Assembly: GCA_046734315.1 (NCBI GenBank)
Contig: JBKPQY010000109.1
Coordinates: 1 to 18,742 of the forward strand
Reading direction: 5' to 3'
DNA length: 18,742 nucleotides
DNA from: DASXRA01 sp046734315
GTDB taxonomy: Bacteria > Actinomycetota > Actinomycetes > Mycobacteriales > Jatrophihabitantaceae
The position numbers and the translations under genes were made by a program. The notes beneath the pieces were generated by a model, which had not been told where the DNA came from, ran no database searches, and saw nothing but the letters and a program-made list of their open reading frames with translations. Positions within the stretch are counted from its first letter, which is position 1, and the number at the start of each line of letters is the position of its first letter. Of the stretch, positions 6,028-13,785 are shown one piece after another.

Positions 6028-6521
6028 CTGACCGAGCGATTCCCGTGACCCTCACGGTGAACGGGGAGCCGGCCTGGCTCACCGTTGAAGCGCGCAAGAC
6101 GCTCGCCGACGCACTGCGTGAGGATCTCGGGCTGACCGGCACGCACGTCGGGTGCGAGCACGGCGCGTGCGGCGCCTGCACGGTGCTCGTCGACGGTTCG
6201 GCGGTGCGTGCGTGCCTGCTGTTCGCCGTGCAGCTCGACGGCGCGCAGATCACGACCATCGAAGGGCTCTCCCCGGCGGACGGCTCGCTCAATCCGGTGC
6301 AGGAGGCGTTCCGCGAATGTCACGGGCTGCAGTGCGGCTTCTGCACGCCCGGCTTCGTCGTGTCGGTGACCGCGCTGCTCGGGGAGCACCCCGAACCGAC
6401 CGATGACGAACTGCGCGAGGGGCTGGCCGGAAACTTGTGCCGCTGCACCGGCTACCAGGGCATTGTCGCTGCGGCCCGGCGGGCGGCCGGGCGGGCGACC
6501 GACGAGCGGATCACCTCGTGA
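6024..6521 (+). CDS. [2Fe-2S] subunit of a molybdenum hydroxylase (CoxS-like)
   Basis: Small iron-sulfur subunit, 165 aa, relaying electrons from the molybdenum centre to FAD. The plant-type ferredoxin cluster is bound by C44, C49, C52 (CEHGACGAC) and C64; the helical C-terminal domain binds the second cluster through C104, C107 (QCGFCTPG), C139 and C141 (NLCRCTGY). All eight ligands are present, so it should be functional. The ATG at 6024 overlaps the preceding stop (ATGA), and its own stop overlaps the next start (GTGA), indicating strict co-translation of the three subunits. No molybdenum cofactor maturation gene (XdhC/CoxF, CoxD, CoxE type) lies in the window. Confidence 0.95.
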   Translation: MTDRAIPVTLTVNGEPAWLTVEARKTLADALREDLGLTGTHVGCEHGACGACTVLVDGSAVRACLLFAVQLDGAQITTIEGLSPADGSLNPVQEAFRECHGLQCGFCTPGFVVSVTALLGEHPEPTDDELREGLAGNLCRCTGYQGIVAAARRAAGRATDERITS

Positions 6522-8854
6522 CAACGACGGCGGGCCGTTTCGTGGGCCAGTCCGTCCGGCGCCGGGAGGACCCGCGGCTGCTCACCGGCCGCGGCCACTA
6601 CGTCGACGACGTGACGATCCCGCGCATGCTGCACGCGCACTTCGTCCGCAGCCCGGTCGCGCGCGGCACGTTCAGCGGCCTCGACGTGACGGCGGCCCGC
6701 GAGCTTGCCGGCGTCCATGCCGTCCTCACCGCGGCCGAGGTGAATCACCAGGCCAAAGCCATGTGGAACTCGATGCTCGGTCCGGAGGCCGGCGGCCCGC
6801 CACCGCGCGTGCTGGCCGACGGCGACGTCAGGTACGTGGGTGAACCGATCGCCATCGTCATCGCGTCCTCGCGCGCGGTCGCCGAAGACGCCGGCGACCT
6901 CGTCGTCTTCGACGTCGACCCGCTCCCTCCGGTCGTGACGATCCGGCAGGCGCTCGCTCCGGACGCCCGCGTGCACCCCGAGCGGGAGAGCAACATCTCC
7001 GGTGAGCTGCCGACGGTGCAGCAACCCGAGCTGGACGAACTGTTCGAACGGGCCACGCACGTCTTCACCGAGCACTTCGAGCAGCACCGGTACCTCTGCG
7101 TGCCCATGGAGCCACGGGGGCTCGTCGCTGCATGGGATCCCTGGGCGGAGACGCTCGAGGTCGTGGCCGCGACCCAGACCGCCCACGAGAGCCGGGCCGC
7201 GTGGTCGCGGCTGCTCGGCGTCCCGGAGGATTCCGTCCGGGTTGTCATGGGCGATGTCGGCGGCAGCTTCGGGCAGAAGATGTTCCCCGGTCGCGAGGAG
7301 CACGCGGTCGTCATCGCCGCCAAGACGCTGGGCCGCGCGATCAAATGGATCGAGGACCGGGCGGAGAACCTCATCGCCGGCGGCCACGCGCGGGAGGAGA
7401 CCGCGGACGTCTCGCTCGCGCTCGACGATTCGGGCACGCTGCTTGCCGGCAAGGTGCTGCACGTGGAGAACGTCGGGGCGTACCCGAATCTCGGCGACGG
7501 GATGGCAGCAGGCTCAGCCGCAATCATGTTCCCGGGGCCGTACCGCATGCAGCGCGTCGAGTACGCCGCGAAGGGCGTGTACAGCAACACGTGCGGTCAC
7601 TGCGCGTATCGCGGCCCCTGGATGATGGAGACCGTCGTCCGCGAGCAGATGATGGACATCGCCGCGGAACGGCTCGGCCTCGACGCGCTCGATCTGCGCC
7701 GCCGCAACGTCATCCAGCTCGACGAACTGCCGTTCACCACCGCGACGGGCGTCGTCTACGAGGCGGTCAGCCCGGCAGAGACACTCGAGCAGGCCGCCGA
7801 GCTCATCGGCTATGACGCGTTCCGCAAAGAGCAGGCCGCGGCGCGGGAGGAGGGGCGCTACCTCGGCATCGGCCTGTCGCTCTACATCGAGCCGCAGATG
7901 GGCTTCGGCATCCTGGGCACGGAGGCGGCCACGATCCGCATCGAGCCAAGCGGCAAGGTGAACGTGCTGATGAGCACTGGCAGCCACGGTCAGAGCCTGG
8001 AGACGACGATCGTCCAGGTCGTGGCCGACGAGCTCGGCGTCGCGCTCGACGACGTCCGCTTCCACCAGGGCGACTCCGCGGCCACGCCGTACGGTCCGGG
8101 CACGGGAGGCAGCCGGTCGGCCGCCATCGCGAGCGGCGCCGCGATGCAGGCCGCGCAGGAGATCCGCGGCAAGATCCTCCGGATCGCCGCGCACCTGCTC
8201 GAGGCGTCGCCGGATGACCTCGAGCTGAGCGACAGCGTGGTCACGGTGAAGGGCGTACCTGCGGCCCAGGTGCCGCTGTCGACGGTCGCGGCGGTGGCCT
8301 ACCTGAACACCGACGCCATGCCGCCCGATGTCGCGCCCGGCCTCGAGGTCTCGGCCCGGTACAAGGCGCCGTTCCTGATGTTCTCCAACGCCTGCCACGC
8401 CGTGACGGTCGATGTCGACACCACCACCGGCGAGGTAAAGATCCTGCGCTACGTCGTGAGCGAGGACTGCGGCAACATGATCAACCCGATGGTCGTCGAG
8501 GGACAGATCGCCGGCGGCGTCGTCCAGGGCATCGGCGGGGTTTTCTACGAGCACTTCGAGTACGACGAGAGCGGCAACCCGCTGACGACCACGTTCCTCG
8601 ACTACCACCTGCCCACCGCGGCCGAGGTACCGGATCTCGAGTACGGCCACGTGGTCACGCCGTCGCCGACACCCGGCGGCTACAAGGGCATGGGCGAGGG
8701 CGGCGCGATCGCCTCCCCCGCCGCGCTCATCAACGCCGTCCGGGACGCGCTGCGCCCGTTCGGCGCCAAGATCACCAGCCAGCCACTGACCCCGCAGGCG
8801 ATCATCGACGCCATCGAGGCGGGGCACGGCGACGACACGGAGGCGGCATCGTGA
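6518..8854 (+). CDS. Molybdopterin-binding subunit of a molybdenum hydroxylase (not CO dehydrogenase)
   Basis: Catalytic subunit, 778 aa, of a xanthine oxidase-family enzyme that inserts a water-derived oxygen into a C-H bond. Cofactor motifs include GGSFGQKMFPGREEHAVV, a Gln-containing TGSHGQSLETT segment, and the catalytic glutamate E727 in GYKGMGEGGAIASP. The active-site loop reads CAYRGPW (residues 362-368): where CO dehydrogenase has the copper-binding cysteine of AYRCSFR there is Gly366, so a CO dehydrogenase annotation would be wrong. GTG 6518 overlaps the previous stop, and the protein then starts with the family's FVGQSVRRREDPRLLTGRG. It is followed by an SDR with a GTGA overlap, which suggests that the alcohol or enol it forms is oxidised next. 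The likely substrate is a heterocycle, an aldehyde or an activated ring carbon; this cannot be resolved further. Confidence 0.93.
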   Translation: MTTTAGRFVGQSVRRREDPRLLTGRGHYVDDVTIPRMLHAHFVRSPVARGTFSGLDVTAARELAGVHAVLTAAEVNHQAKAMWNSMLGPEAGGPPPRVLADGDVRYVGEPIAIVIASSRAVAEDAGDLVVFDVDPLPPVVTIRQALAPDARVHPERESNISGELPTVQQPELDELFERATHVFTEHFEQHRYLCVPMEPRGLVAAWDPWAETLEVVAATQTAHESRAAWSRLLGVPEDSVRVVMGDVGGSFGQKMFPGREEHAVVIAAKTLGRAIKWIEDRAENLIAGGHAREETADVSLALDDSGTLLAGKVLHVENVGAYPNLGDGMAAGSAAIMFPGPYRMQRVEYAAKGVYSNTCGHCAYRGPWMMETVVREQMMDIAAERLGLDALDLRRRNVIQLDELPFTTATGVVYEAVSPAETLEQAAELIGYDAFRKEQAAAREEGRYLGIGLSLYIEPQMGFGILGTEAATIRIEPSGKVNVLMSTGSHGQSLETTIVQVVADELGVALDDVRFHQGDSAATPYGPGTGGSRSAAIASGAAMQAAQEIRGKILRIAAHLLEASPDDLELSDSVVTVKGVPAAQVPLSTVAAVAYLNTDAMPPDVAPGLEVSARYKAPFLMFSNACHAVTVDVDTTTGEVKILRYVVSEDCGNMINPMVVEGQIAGGVVQGIGGVFYEHFEYDESGNPLTTTFLDYHLPTAAEVPDLEYGHVVTPSPTPGGYKGMGEGGAIASPAALINAVRDALRPFGAKITSQPLTPQAIIDAIEAGHGDDTEAAS

Positions 8855-9735
8855 ACCGGTTCGAGCACAAGGTCATCGTCATCACCGGGGCCGGCTCCGG
8901 GTTGGGCCGCGAGTGCGCGCTGAGATGGGCGGCAGAGGGCGGCTCGATCGTCGTCACCGACGTCGTCGAGGCACGGGCCAAGGCGGTCGCCGACCATATC
9001 GTGGGCAAGGGCGGGCAGGCGATCGCACGCCGAGCCGACGTGGCCGTCGAAGCGGAGGTCGAGGCCGCCGTCGCCGCCGCCGTGACCGAGTGGGGCCGCC
9101 TCGACATCATGTTCGCCAACGCCGGGCGCGGGCCGGCCGGCTTCGGCGCGACCCCGCTCGAGGACGTCACCGAGGCCGAGTGGGACGAGGTCAACGACGT
9201 CGTCTACAAGGGTGTGTTCTTCAGCGGCAAGCACGCCTGCCGGCAGATGAAGAAGCAGGGCGACGGCGGCAACATCGTCGTGACCACCTCCGCCGGCGGA
9301 TTGAACGCATACCCTGGATTCGGGCCGTACAACGCGGGCAAGGCCGGCGCGATCGGGTTGATCAAGAGCATGGCCTACGACTGGGGTCGGTACGGCATCC
9401 GGGTGAACGGGCTGGCCCCGACGCACGGGATGTCGCTCAACTTCGCGCTGCCGCCGGACGCCGAGGTGCTGGGCATCTCCTACGAGGAAGCCGCGCTGGC
9501 CGAGGCCGGCGGCGCATGGGACCCGGTCACGATGTTCCCTGGGCCGCTCAAGATCGGGCGGCCGCCGGGCCTGCGTGACAACGCCGCGGTGGCCACCTTC
9601 CTCGCCTCGGACGACTCGCAGTACCTGTCCGGAGTGACGATCCCGGCCTGTGACGGCGGCAACTTCGCCCGCACGTCGATTCCGATCCCGGAGGCTTGGA
9701 CGCTGCACGACCAGATCAGCGGTGCAGCATCGTGA
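8851..9735 (+). CDS. Short-chain dehydrogenase/reductase (SDR)
   Basis: A classical SDR of 294 aa, NAD(P)-dependent. The Rossmann motif TGAGSGLG is at residues 12-19, NAG follows strand 4 (MFANAG), and the catalytic residues are S147, Y160 and K164 (YNAGK). The Asp at the end of strand 2 (VVTDVV) favours NAD over NADP. A longer than usual segment after the active site (PPDAEVLGISYEEAALAEAG and following to about residue 240) forms the substrate lid. GTG 8851 overlaps the molybdenum subunit stop and the gene's own stop overlaps the DUF35 start, so it is inside the operon and most likely oxidises a hydroxyl made earlier in the pathway, for instance a hydroxyacyl-CoA. Confidence 0.93.
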   Translation: MNRFEHKVIVITGAGSGLGRECALRWAAEGGSIVVTDVVEARAKAVADHIVGKGGQAIARRADVAVEAEVEAAVAAAVTEWGRLDIMFANAGRGPAGFGATPLEDVTEAEWDEVNDVVYKGVFFSGKHACRQMKKQGDGGNIVVTTSAGGLNAYPGFGPYNAGKAGAIGLIKSMAYDWGRYGIRVNGLAPTHGMSLNFALPPDAEVLGISYEEAALAEAGGAWDPVTMFPGPLKIGRPPGLRDNAAVATFLASDDSQYLSGVTIPACDGGNFARTSIPIPEAWTLHDQISGAAS

Positions 9736-10169
9736 TCTCGGACGAGGACCTGCTCGCGCGCTTCGCCGGCTACGGCGTCGACCATGACACCGCAGCCCAC
9801 CTGCGCGGCCGGCTCGACCGGCAACTGCTGATCAACCGCTGCGCGGCCTGCGGTCAGTGGCACCACCCGCCGCGGCCGGTGTGCCCGCAGTGCTGGTCGA
9901 CCGACGTCTCCGCACAGCCGGTGGTCGGCACGGGCACGATTCACCTCGCAGTCTTCCTGCACCAGGGACCACCGGCCCCCGGCGTCGACTACTCAACGCC
10001 GTACCCACTGGTCACCGTCGAGCTCGACGAGCAGCCCAACCTGCGGTTCACGGCGACCGTCGTCGGCGCGGTCAACGACGACATCGCGATCGGCCGCCGG
10101 GTGCGGCTTGACTGGATCGAGCGCGACGGCGTCCCGGTGCCCGCCTTCCGGCTCGAGGAGCAGGCGTGA
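9732..10169 (+). CDS. DUF35 zinc-ribbon / OB-fold protein, partner of the Ltp-like protein
   Basis: A 145-residue protein with an N-terminal helix, a rubredoxin-like zinc ribbon (C37-A-A-C40-G and C51-P-Q-C54) and a C-terminal OB-fold (VVGTGTIHLAVFLHQG to RVRLDWIERDGVPVPAFRL). This is the DUF35 / ChsH2 C-terminal domain family. Known members form obligate complexes with thiolase-like proteins; in steroid side-chain degradation the DUF35 part of ChsH2 activates the aldolase Ltp2. Here the DUF35 protein stands alone, without a MaoC hydratase domain, and overlaps the Ltp-like gene by GTGA, which strongly suggests an equimolar complex. GTG 9732 is chosen because it overlaps the SDR stop and the helix starts directly after it. 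Confidence 0.9.
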   Translation: MISDEDLLARFAGYGVDHDTAAHLRGRLDRQLLINRCAACGQWHHPPRPVCPQCWSTDVSAQPVVGTGTIHLAVFLHQGPPAPGVDYSTPYPLVTVELDEQPNLRFTATVVGAVNDDIAIGRRVRLDWIERDGVPVPAFRLEEQA

Positions 10170-11338
10170 TCACCTCAAGCAACCCTCTGCGCGACCGCGT
10201 CGCGATTGCCGGCGCCGCGACCACTGGGTTCGTCGCGGCCAACACCGACCGCAGCCAGGCCTCACTCGCGGCCGAGGCGTGCATCAAGGTCATGCGCGAG
10301 TGCGGCCTAGGGCGCCAGGACGTCGACGGCATCTGCGGCTCGGCCCCGTCGGCGGCGCACGTGCAGGCCATGCTCGGCATTCCCGAGGTCACGTGGTTCG
10401 CGAACCCCATGATCCCGTTCGTGAACCACATCGCGGCCGCGGTGAGCGCGGTCGCGTCCGGGCTGTGTGAGACCGTGCTCGCCTACCACGCCGCGTATCG
10501 GCTGCCGTGGAACACCGGCTCGGCGTGGAAGGACCCGTTCCGTCGCGAGACCGGCGGCGGCCCGAAGCCGCTCAACCGCCCGCCCGACAGCCTCGCCGGC
10601 TCGGTCGGCTACACCGCGTGGGCCTCGCGCTACCTGCACCAGTTCCGCACGCCACGCGAACACCTCGGCTACGTCGCCGTGAACGACCGCTCCAACGCGG
10701 CTGCCAACGCCGCCGCGGCCATGCGGGCGCCGCTCACGATGGAGGACTACCTCGCCGCGCGCATCGTCCGCTGGCCACTGTGCCTCTACGACATGGACAT
10801 CGCGGTGGACGGCGCCGACGCCTTCGTGATCACCACCGCCGAGCGCGCGCGAGACCTTCCCCACGCGCCGGTACTCGTCGACGCCGTCGCGCTCGGGATG
10901 ACGGACAAGAACGACGAGGACCAGACTCCCGACCTCGAGCACCACGGTCAGCAGGTCACCGTACGGGCGCTGAAGGCCAAGAGCGACTTCTGGATCGACG
11001 ACTGCGACGTCTACTTCCCCTACGACGGGTTCTCGATCATCACGCTGAACTGGATCGAGAACGCCGGCTGGTGCGGGCGCGGCGAGGCGGGTGACTTCGT
11101 CAAGCAGCACTGGGACGCCGCGTCCAACCGGGTGCTGATCGACGGCCGCATCCCGATCAACCCGCACGGCGGCTCGCTCGCCGAGGGCGGCACGCAAGGC
11201 TCGGGTCACATCCGGGAGGCCGTCCACCAACTCCAAGGACTCGCCGGCGAGCGCCAGGTCCGCGACGCGCAGCGCGCGATCGTGACCGCCGGCGGGTTCT
11301 TCTTCAACGCACAAGGCGTCACGTTGCACCGCGGGTGA
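10166..11338 (+). CDS. Thiolase-fold lipid-transfer-like protein, probable acyl-CoA retro-aldolase (Ltp2-like)
   Basis: A thiolase-superfamily protein of 390 aa of the SCP2-thiolase/lipid-transfer branch. The C-terminal signature NPHGGSLAEGGTQGSGHIRE is characteristic. The thiolase catalytic residues are absent by my alignment: the nucleophile position falls at about Ile83 (in NPMIPFVNHIAAAV), the GHPxG histidine is replaced in LAEGGTQGSG, and the C-terminal CxGGG cysteine is Ala in TAGGFFF. Ltp2 of steroid degradation also lacks these residues and works as a retro-aldolase with a DUF35 partner, so cleavage of a beta-hydroxyacyl-CoA to a ketone or aldehyde plus a shorter acyl-CoA is the best guess. 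The upstream gene is that DUF35 partner. The GTG 10166 start overlaps the DUF35 stop. A non-catalytic scaffold or true thiolase activity with unusual residues remain possible. Confidence 0.88.
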   Translation: MITSSNPLRDRVAIAGAATTGFVAANTDRSQASLAAEACIKVMRECGLGRQDVDGICGSAPSAAHVQAMLGIPEVTWFANPMIPFVNHIAAAVSAVASGLCETVLAYHAAYRLPWNTGSAWKDPFRRETGGGPKPLNRPPDSLAGSVGYTAWASRYLHQFRTPREHLGYVAVNDRSNAAANAAAAMRAPLTMEDYLAARIVRWPLCLYDMDIAVDGADAFVITTAERARDLPHAPVLVDAVALGMTDKNDEDQTPDLEHHGQQVTVRALKAKSDFWIDDCDVYFPYDGFSIITLNWIENAGWCGRGEAGDFVKQHWDAASNRVLIDGRIPINPHGGSLAEGGTQGSGHIREAVHQLQGLAGERQVRDAQRAIVTAGGFFFNAQGVTLHRG

Positions 11339-11349
11339 AAGGGAACGTC

Positions 11350-13776
11350 ATGACCGAGATCTGCGCCGGCCTCACCGTCGTCGAGATGGGTTCGGGAAGC
11401 GAGGCCGCCGCCATCGCCGGGATGGTCCTGGCCGACGCCGGCGCCCGGGTGATCAAGATCGAGGCGCCCGGCGGCGACGCCCTGCGCGTGCGCAATCCCA
11501 GCGGCTTCCTCGTCTGGAACCGCGGTAAGGAGAGCCTCGTCGCCGACCTGCACACGGGCGAGGGGCAGCAGACGCTGCGCGATCTGGCCGGCGCCGCCGA
11601 CGTCGTCATCGACGGCTTCGCGCCCGGACGGGCCGAAGCGTGGGGCCTCGGCGCCTCGACGCTGATGGCCGCCAACCCGGCGCTCGTGCACTGCGACATC
11701 ACCGCCTTCGGCCCCCAGGGGCCGTACGTCGGCATCAAGGGCCGCGACTCGCTGGTCGCCGCGAAGGCCGGCCTGTGGGCGCGCGGCGCGTTCGGCCACC
11801 GCGACGGCCCGATCATGTACCCGGTGCCGTGGGGCAGCTTCGGTGCCGCTCTCCAGGCGGCTGCCGGCATCCTCGCGGCGCTGATGGTCCGCGACGACAC
11901 CGGCACTGGGCAGCAGGTCGGCGCCAACCTCTGGGCCGGGCTCGAACCACTCGACTACTTCGTCGCCTCCGTCGTGCAGCTGATGAAGAAGCGCGGGGAG
12001 AAGCCGAGCGGCGACGCCCGCTCCGCCCTGTCGGCGAGCCGCTACGGCGTCCTCCTCGTGACCAAGGACGGTCGGTTCATCCAGACGTCGACGCTGCTGC
12101 CGCACCAGGGCTGGGCGTTGGCGAAGGTCGCCGGGATCGCCGACGCGCTCAGCGAGCCGCGCTTCGCCAACCTGCCTTCGTTCCCGACCGCCGAGGTCGC
12201 GCAGGAGTTCGAGGACATGCTCCTCGAAGCCTTCCGCCAGCACGACCTCGACTACTGGATGCCGAAGCTGTTGGACAACGCCGACATCGCCTTCGAACTC
12301 GCCGGTACCAGCGAGGAGGGGCTGGATCATCCGCAGATCGTCCACAACGGCGACAGCGTGACGATCGAGGACCCACGGCTCGGGCCGGTCCGCCAGGTGG
12401 GCCCGCTGGCGCACTTCTCCGCGACCCCCATGAGGCTCGGCCGCTCCGCCCCGGCGCTCGACGAGCACGGCGCGCTGCCGACCGAACCGCCGCGCCCGAG
12501 CGGCTCAGCCCCGCTGCCGGAGCACCCGCTCGCCGGGCTGATGATCGTCGAGTTCGGCTCCTTCTACGCGATGCCCTACGGCGTCGCGATGGCCGCCTCG
12601 CTGGGGGCCCGGATCATCAAGCTGGAGGACGGCAAGGGAGACCCGCACCGGCTGTCCTTCGGGCCGGAGGTGGCCACGGTCAAGACCACCCCCGGCAAGG
12701 AGAGCGTCTCGGTCGACCTGCGCACCCCGCAGGGCCGCGAGATCGCTCACCGGTTGCTCGCGAAGGCCGACATCTTCGTCAACGGCTACCGCCCCGGCGT
12801 GGCCGAACGGCTCGGCCTGGACTGGGAGGAGCTGCACGCGCTCAACCCGCGGCTGGTGTGCCTGCACACCGCCGGCTACGGCAGCGACGGACCGTACGCG
12901 CACCGTGCGCTCTACGCGCAAGCGGCGCAGGCCGTCGCGGGCAGCTTCGGCCGGCAGGTCGGCTACTGGTCGGCCCCCGAGCGCAACATCGACCTGTCGG
13001 TGATGGAGATGCAGGCCATCGTGCTGCCCCGGCTCGGGCAGGTGGTCGACGGTGACTCCAACGCCGCGCTCGCGGTGTTCACCACGATCCTCCTCGCGGC
13101 CTATCACCAGCACCGGACCGGTCAGGGCCAATTCGTGCGCACCTCGATGATCGCCGGCAACGCCTGGGCCTACGCCGACGACTTCTGCGCCTACGCCGGC
13201 AAGCCCGCGGCCGCGATCACCGACGACGACTACTGGGGGGTCTCCGCGCTCGACCGCCTGTACCCGGCCGCAGGCGACACGTACGCGTGTGTGGCCGTCT
13301 ACGGCGATGCGGAGTTCCGCCGGTTCGCCACCGTGCTGGGCGCGCCGGAGCTGGCCGACGAGGAGCGGTTCGCCACCGACCACGCCCGCCGCCAGCACGA
13401 CACCGAGCTGGAGTCGGCCCTCGGCGCGCTGCTGCTCGCCCGGCCGGCGCCGGAGTGGGAGCAGCTGTGCACCGGCGCCGACGTCGGGTGCGTCGACGTC
13501 GCCATGGGCGGCCAAGCGGTCACGACGAGCTTCGACCCCGGGCTGCGGGAGGCCGGCCTCACGGTCGCCTTCGAGCACCCGCTGTTCGGGGAGATGGTGC
13601 GGGCCGCCGTGCCCGTCACGTTCTCGGCTACCCCCGGCCGCATTGCGCCGCCGTCCCGCCGGGGCGAGCACAACCGCGCGGTGCTCGGGGAGCTCGGCTA
13701 CTCGGACGCCGAACTGGACGAGCTGGAATCCGCCGGTGTGCTGGTCGCGCCCGATCCGGTGCCGGCCCGGGCCTAA
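11350..13776 (+). CDS. Fused two-domain class III CoA-transferase (CaiB/BaiF family)
   Basis: An 808-residue fusion of two CaiB/BaiF (formyl-CoA transferase-like) domains, roughly residues 1-385 and 395-808. Each begins with the family's glycine-rich CoA-binding strand (LTVVEMGSGSEAA; LMIVEFGSFYAMPYG) and contains ARVIKIE or ARIIKLE. The family moves CoA between carboxylic acids through an enzyme-aspartyl thioester. Only the second domain has the aspartate, D569 in GDSN, matching the GDSN of formyl-CoA transferase; the equivalent in domain 1 is S163 in GSFG. The same fused plan is known from DddD, but no DMSP context is seen here. ATG 11350 is preferred (AAAGGGAA four bases ahead); GTG 11335 would overlap the previous stop and add five residues. 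This is the last gene of the operon and probably activates the substrate acid at the expense of a product acyl-CoA. Confidence 0.93.
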   Translation: MTEICAGLTVVEMGSGSEAAAIAGMVLADAGARVIKIEAPGGDALRVRNPSGFLVWNRGKESLVADLHTGEGQQTLRDLAGAADVVIDGFAPGRAEAWGLGASTLMAANPALVHCDITAFGPQGPYVGIKGRDSLVAAKAGLWARGAFGHRDGPIMYPVPWGSFGAALQAAAGILAALMVRDDTGTGQQVGANLWAGLEPLDYFVASVVQLMKKRGEKPSGDARSALSASRYGVLLVTKDGRFIQTSTLLPHQGWALAKVAGIADALSEPRFANLPSFPTAEVAQEFEDMLLEAFRQHDLDYWMPKLLDNADIAFELAGTSEEGLDHPQIVHNGDSVTIEDPRLGPVRQVGPLAHFSATPMRLGRSAPALDEHGALPTEPPRPSGSAPLPEHPLAGLMIVEFGSFYAMPYGVAMAASLGARIIKLEDGKGDPHRLSFGPEVATVKTTPGKESVSVDLRTPQGREIAHRLLAKADIFVNGYRPGVAERLGLDWEELHALNPRLVCLHTAGYGSDGPYAHRALYAQAAQAVAGSFGRQVGYWSAPERNIDLSVMEMQAIVLPRLGQVVDGDSNAALAVFTTILLAAYHQHRTGQGQFVRTSMIAGNAWAYADDFCAYAGKPAAAITDDDYWGVSALDRLYPAAGDTYACVAVYGDAEFRRFATVLGAPELADEERFATDHARRQHDTELESALGALLLARPAPEWEQLCTGADVGCVDVAMGGQAVTTSFDPGLREAGLTVAFEHPLFGEMVRAAVPVTFSATPGRIAPPSRRGEHNRAVLGELGYSDAELDELESAGVLVAPDPVPARA

Positions 13777-13785
13777 CGCGGCAGC

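Noticed and set aside
5161..8854. Aerobic CO dehydrogenase operon (coxMSL)
   Set aside because: The subunits match in type but the large subunit lacks the AYRCSFR loop and its cysteine, and no coxDEFG-type accessory genes are present.
11206..13671. Long minus-strand open frames opposite the CoA-transferase
   Set aside because: Shadow frames of a GC-rich gene; the plus-strand protein has two intact CaiB/BaiF domains and is in an overlapping operon.
11350..13776. DMSP lyase DddD
   Set aside because: Only the fused two-domain architecture and the position of the catalytic Asp are similar. No BCCT transporter, DddB/C or other DMSP genes are nearby and I cannot verify the sequence identity.
13777..13785. 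Terminator between the convergent CoA-transferase and SDR genes
   Set aside because: Only nine bases separate the two stop codons and no stem with a T-tract is present; termination must occur inside the neighbouring gene or by Rho.
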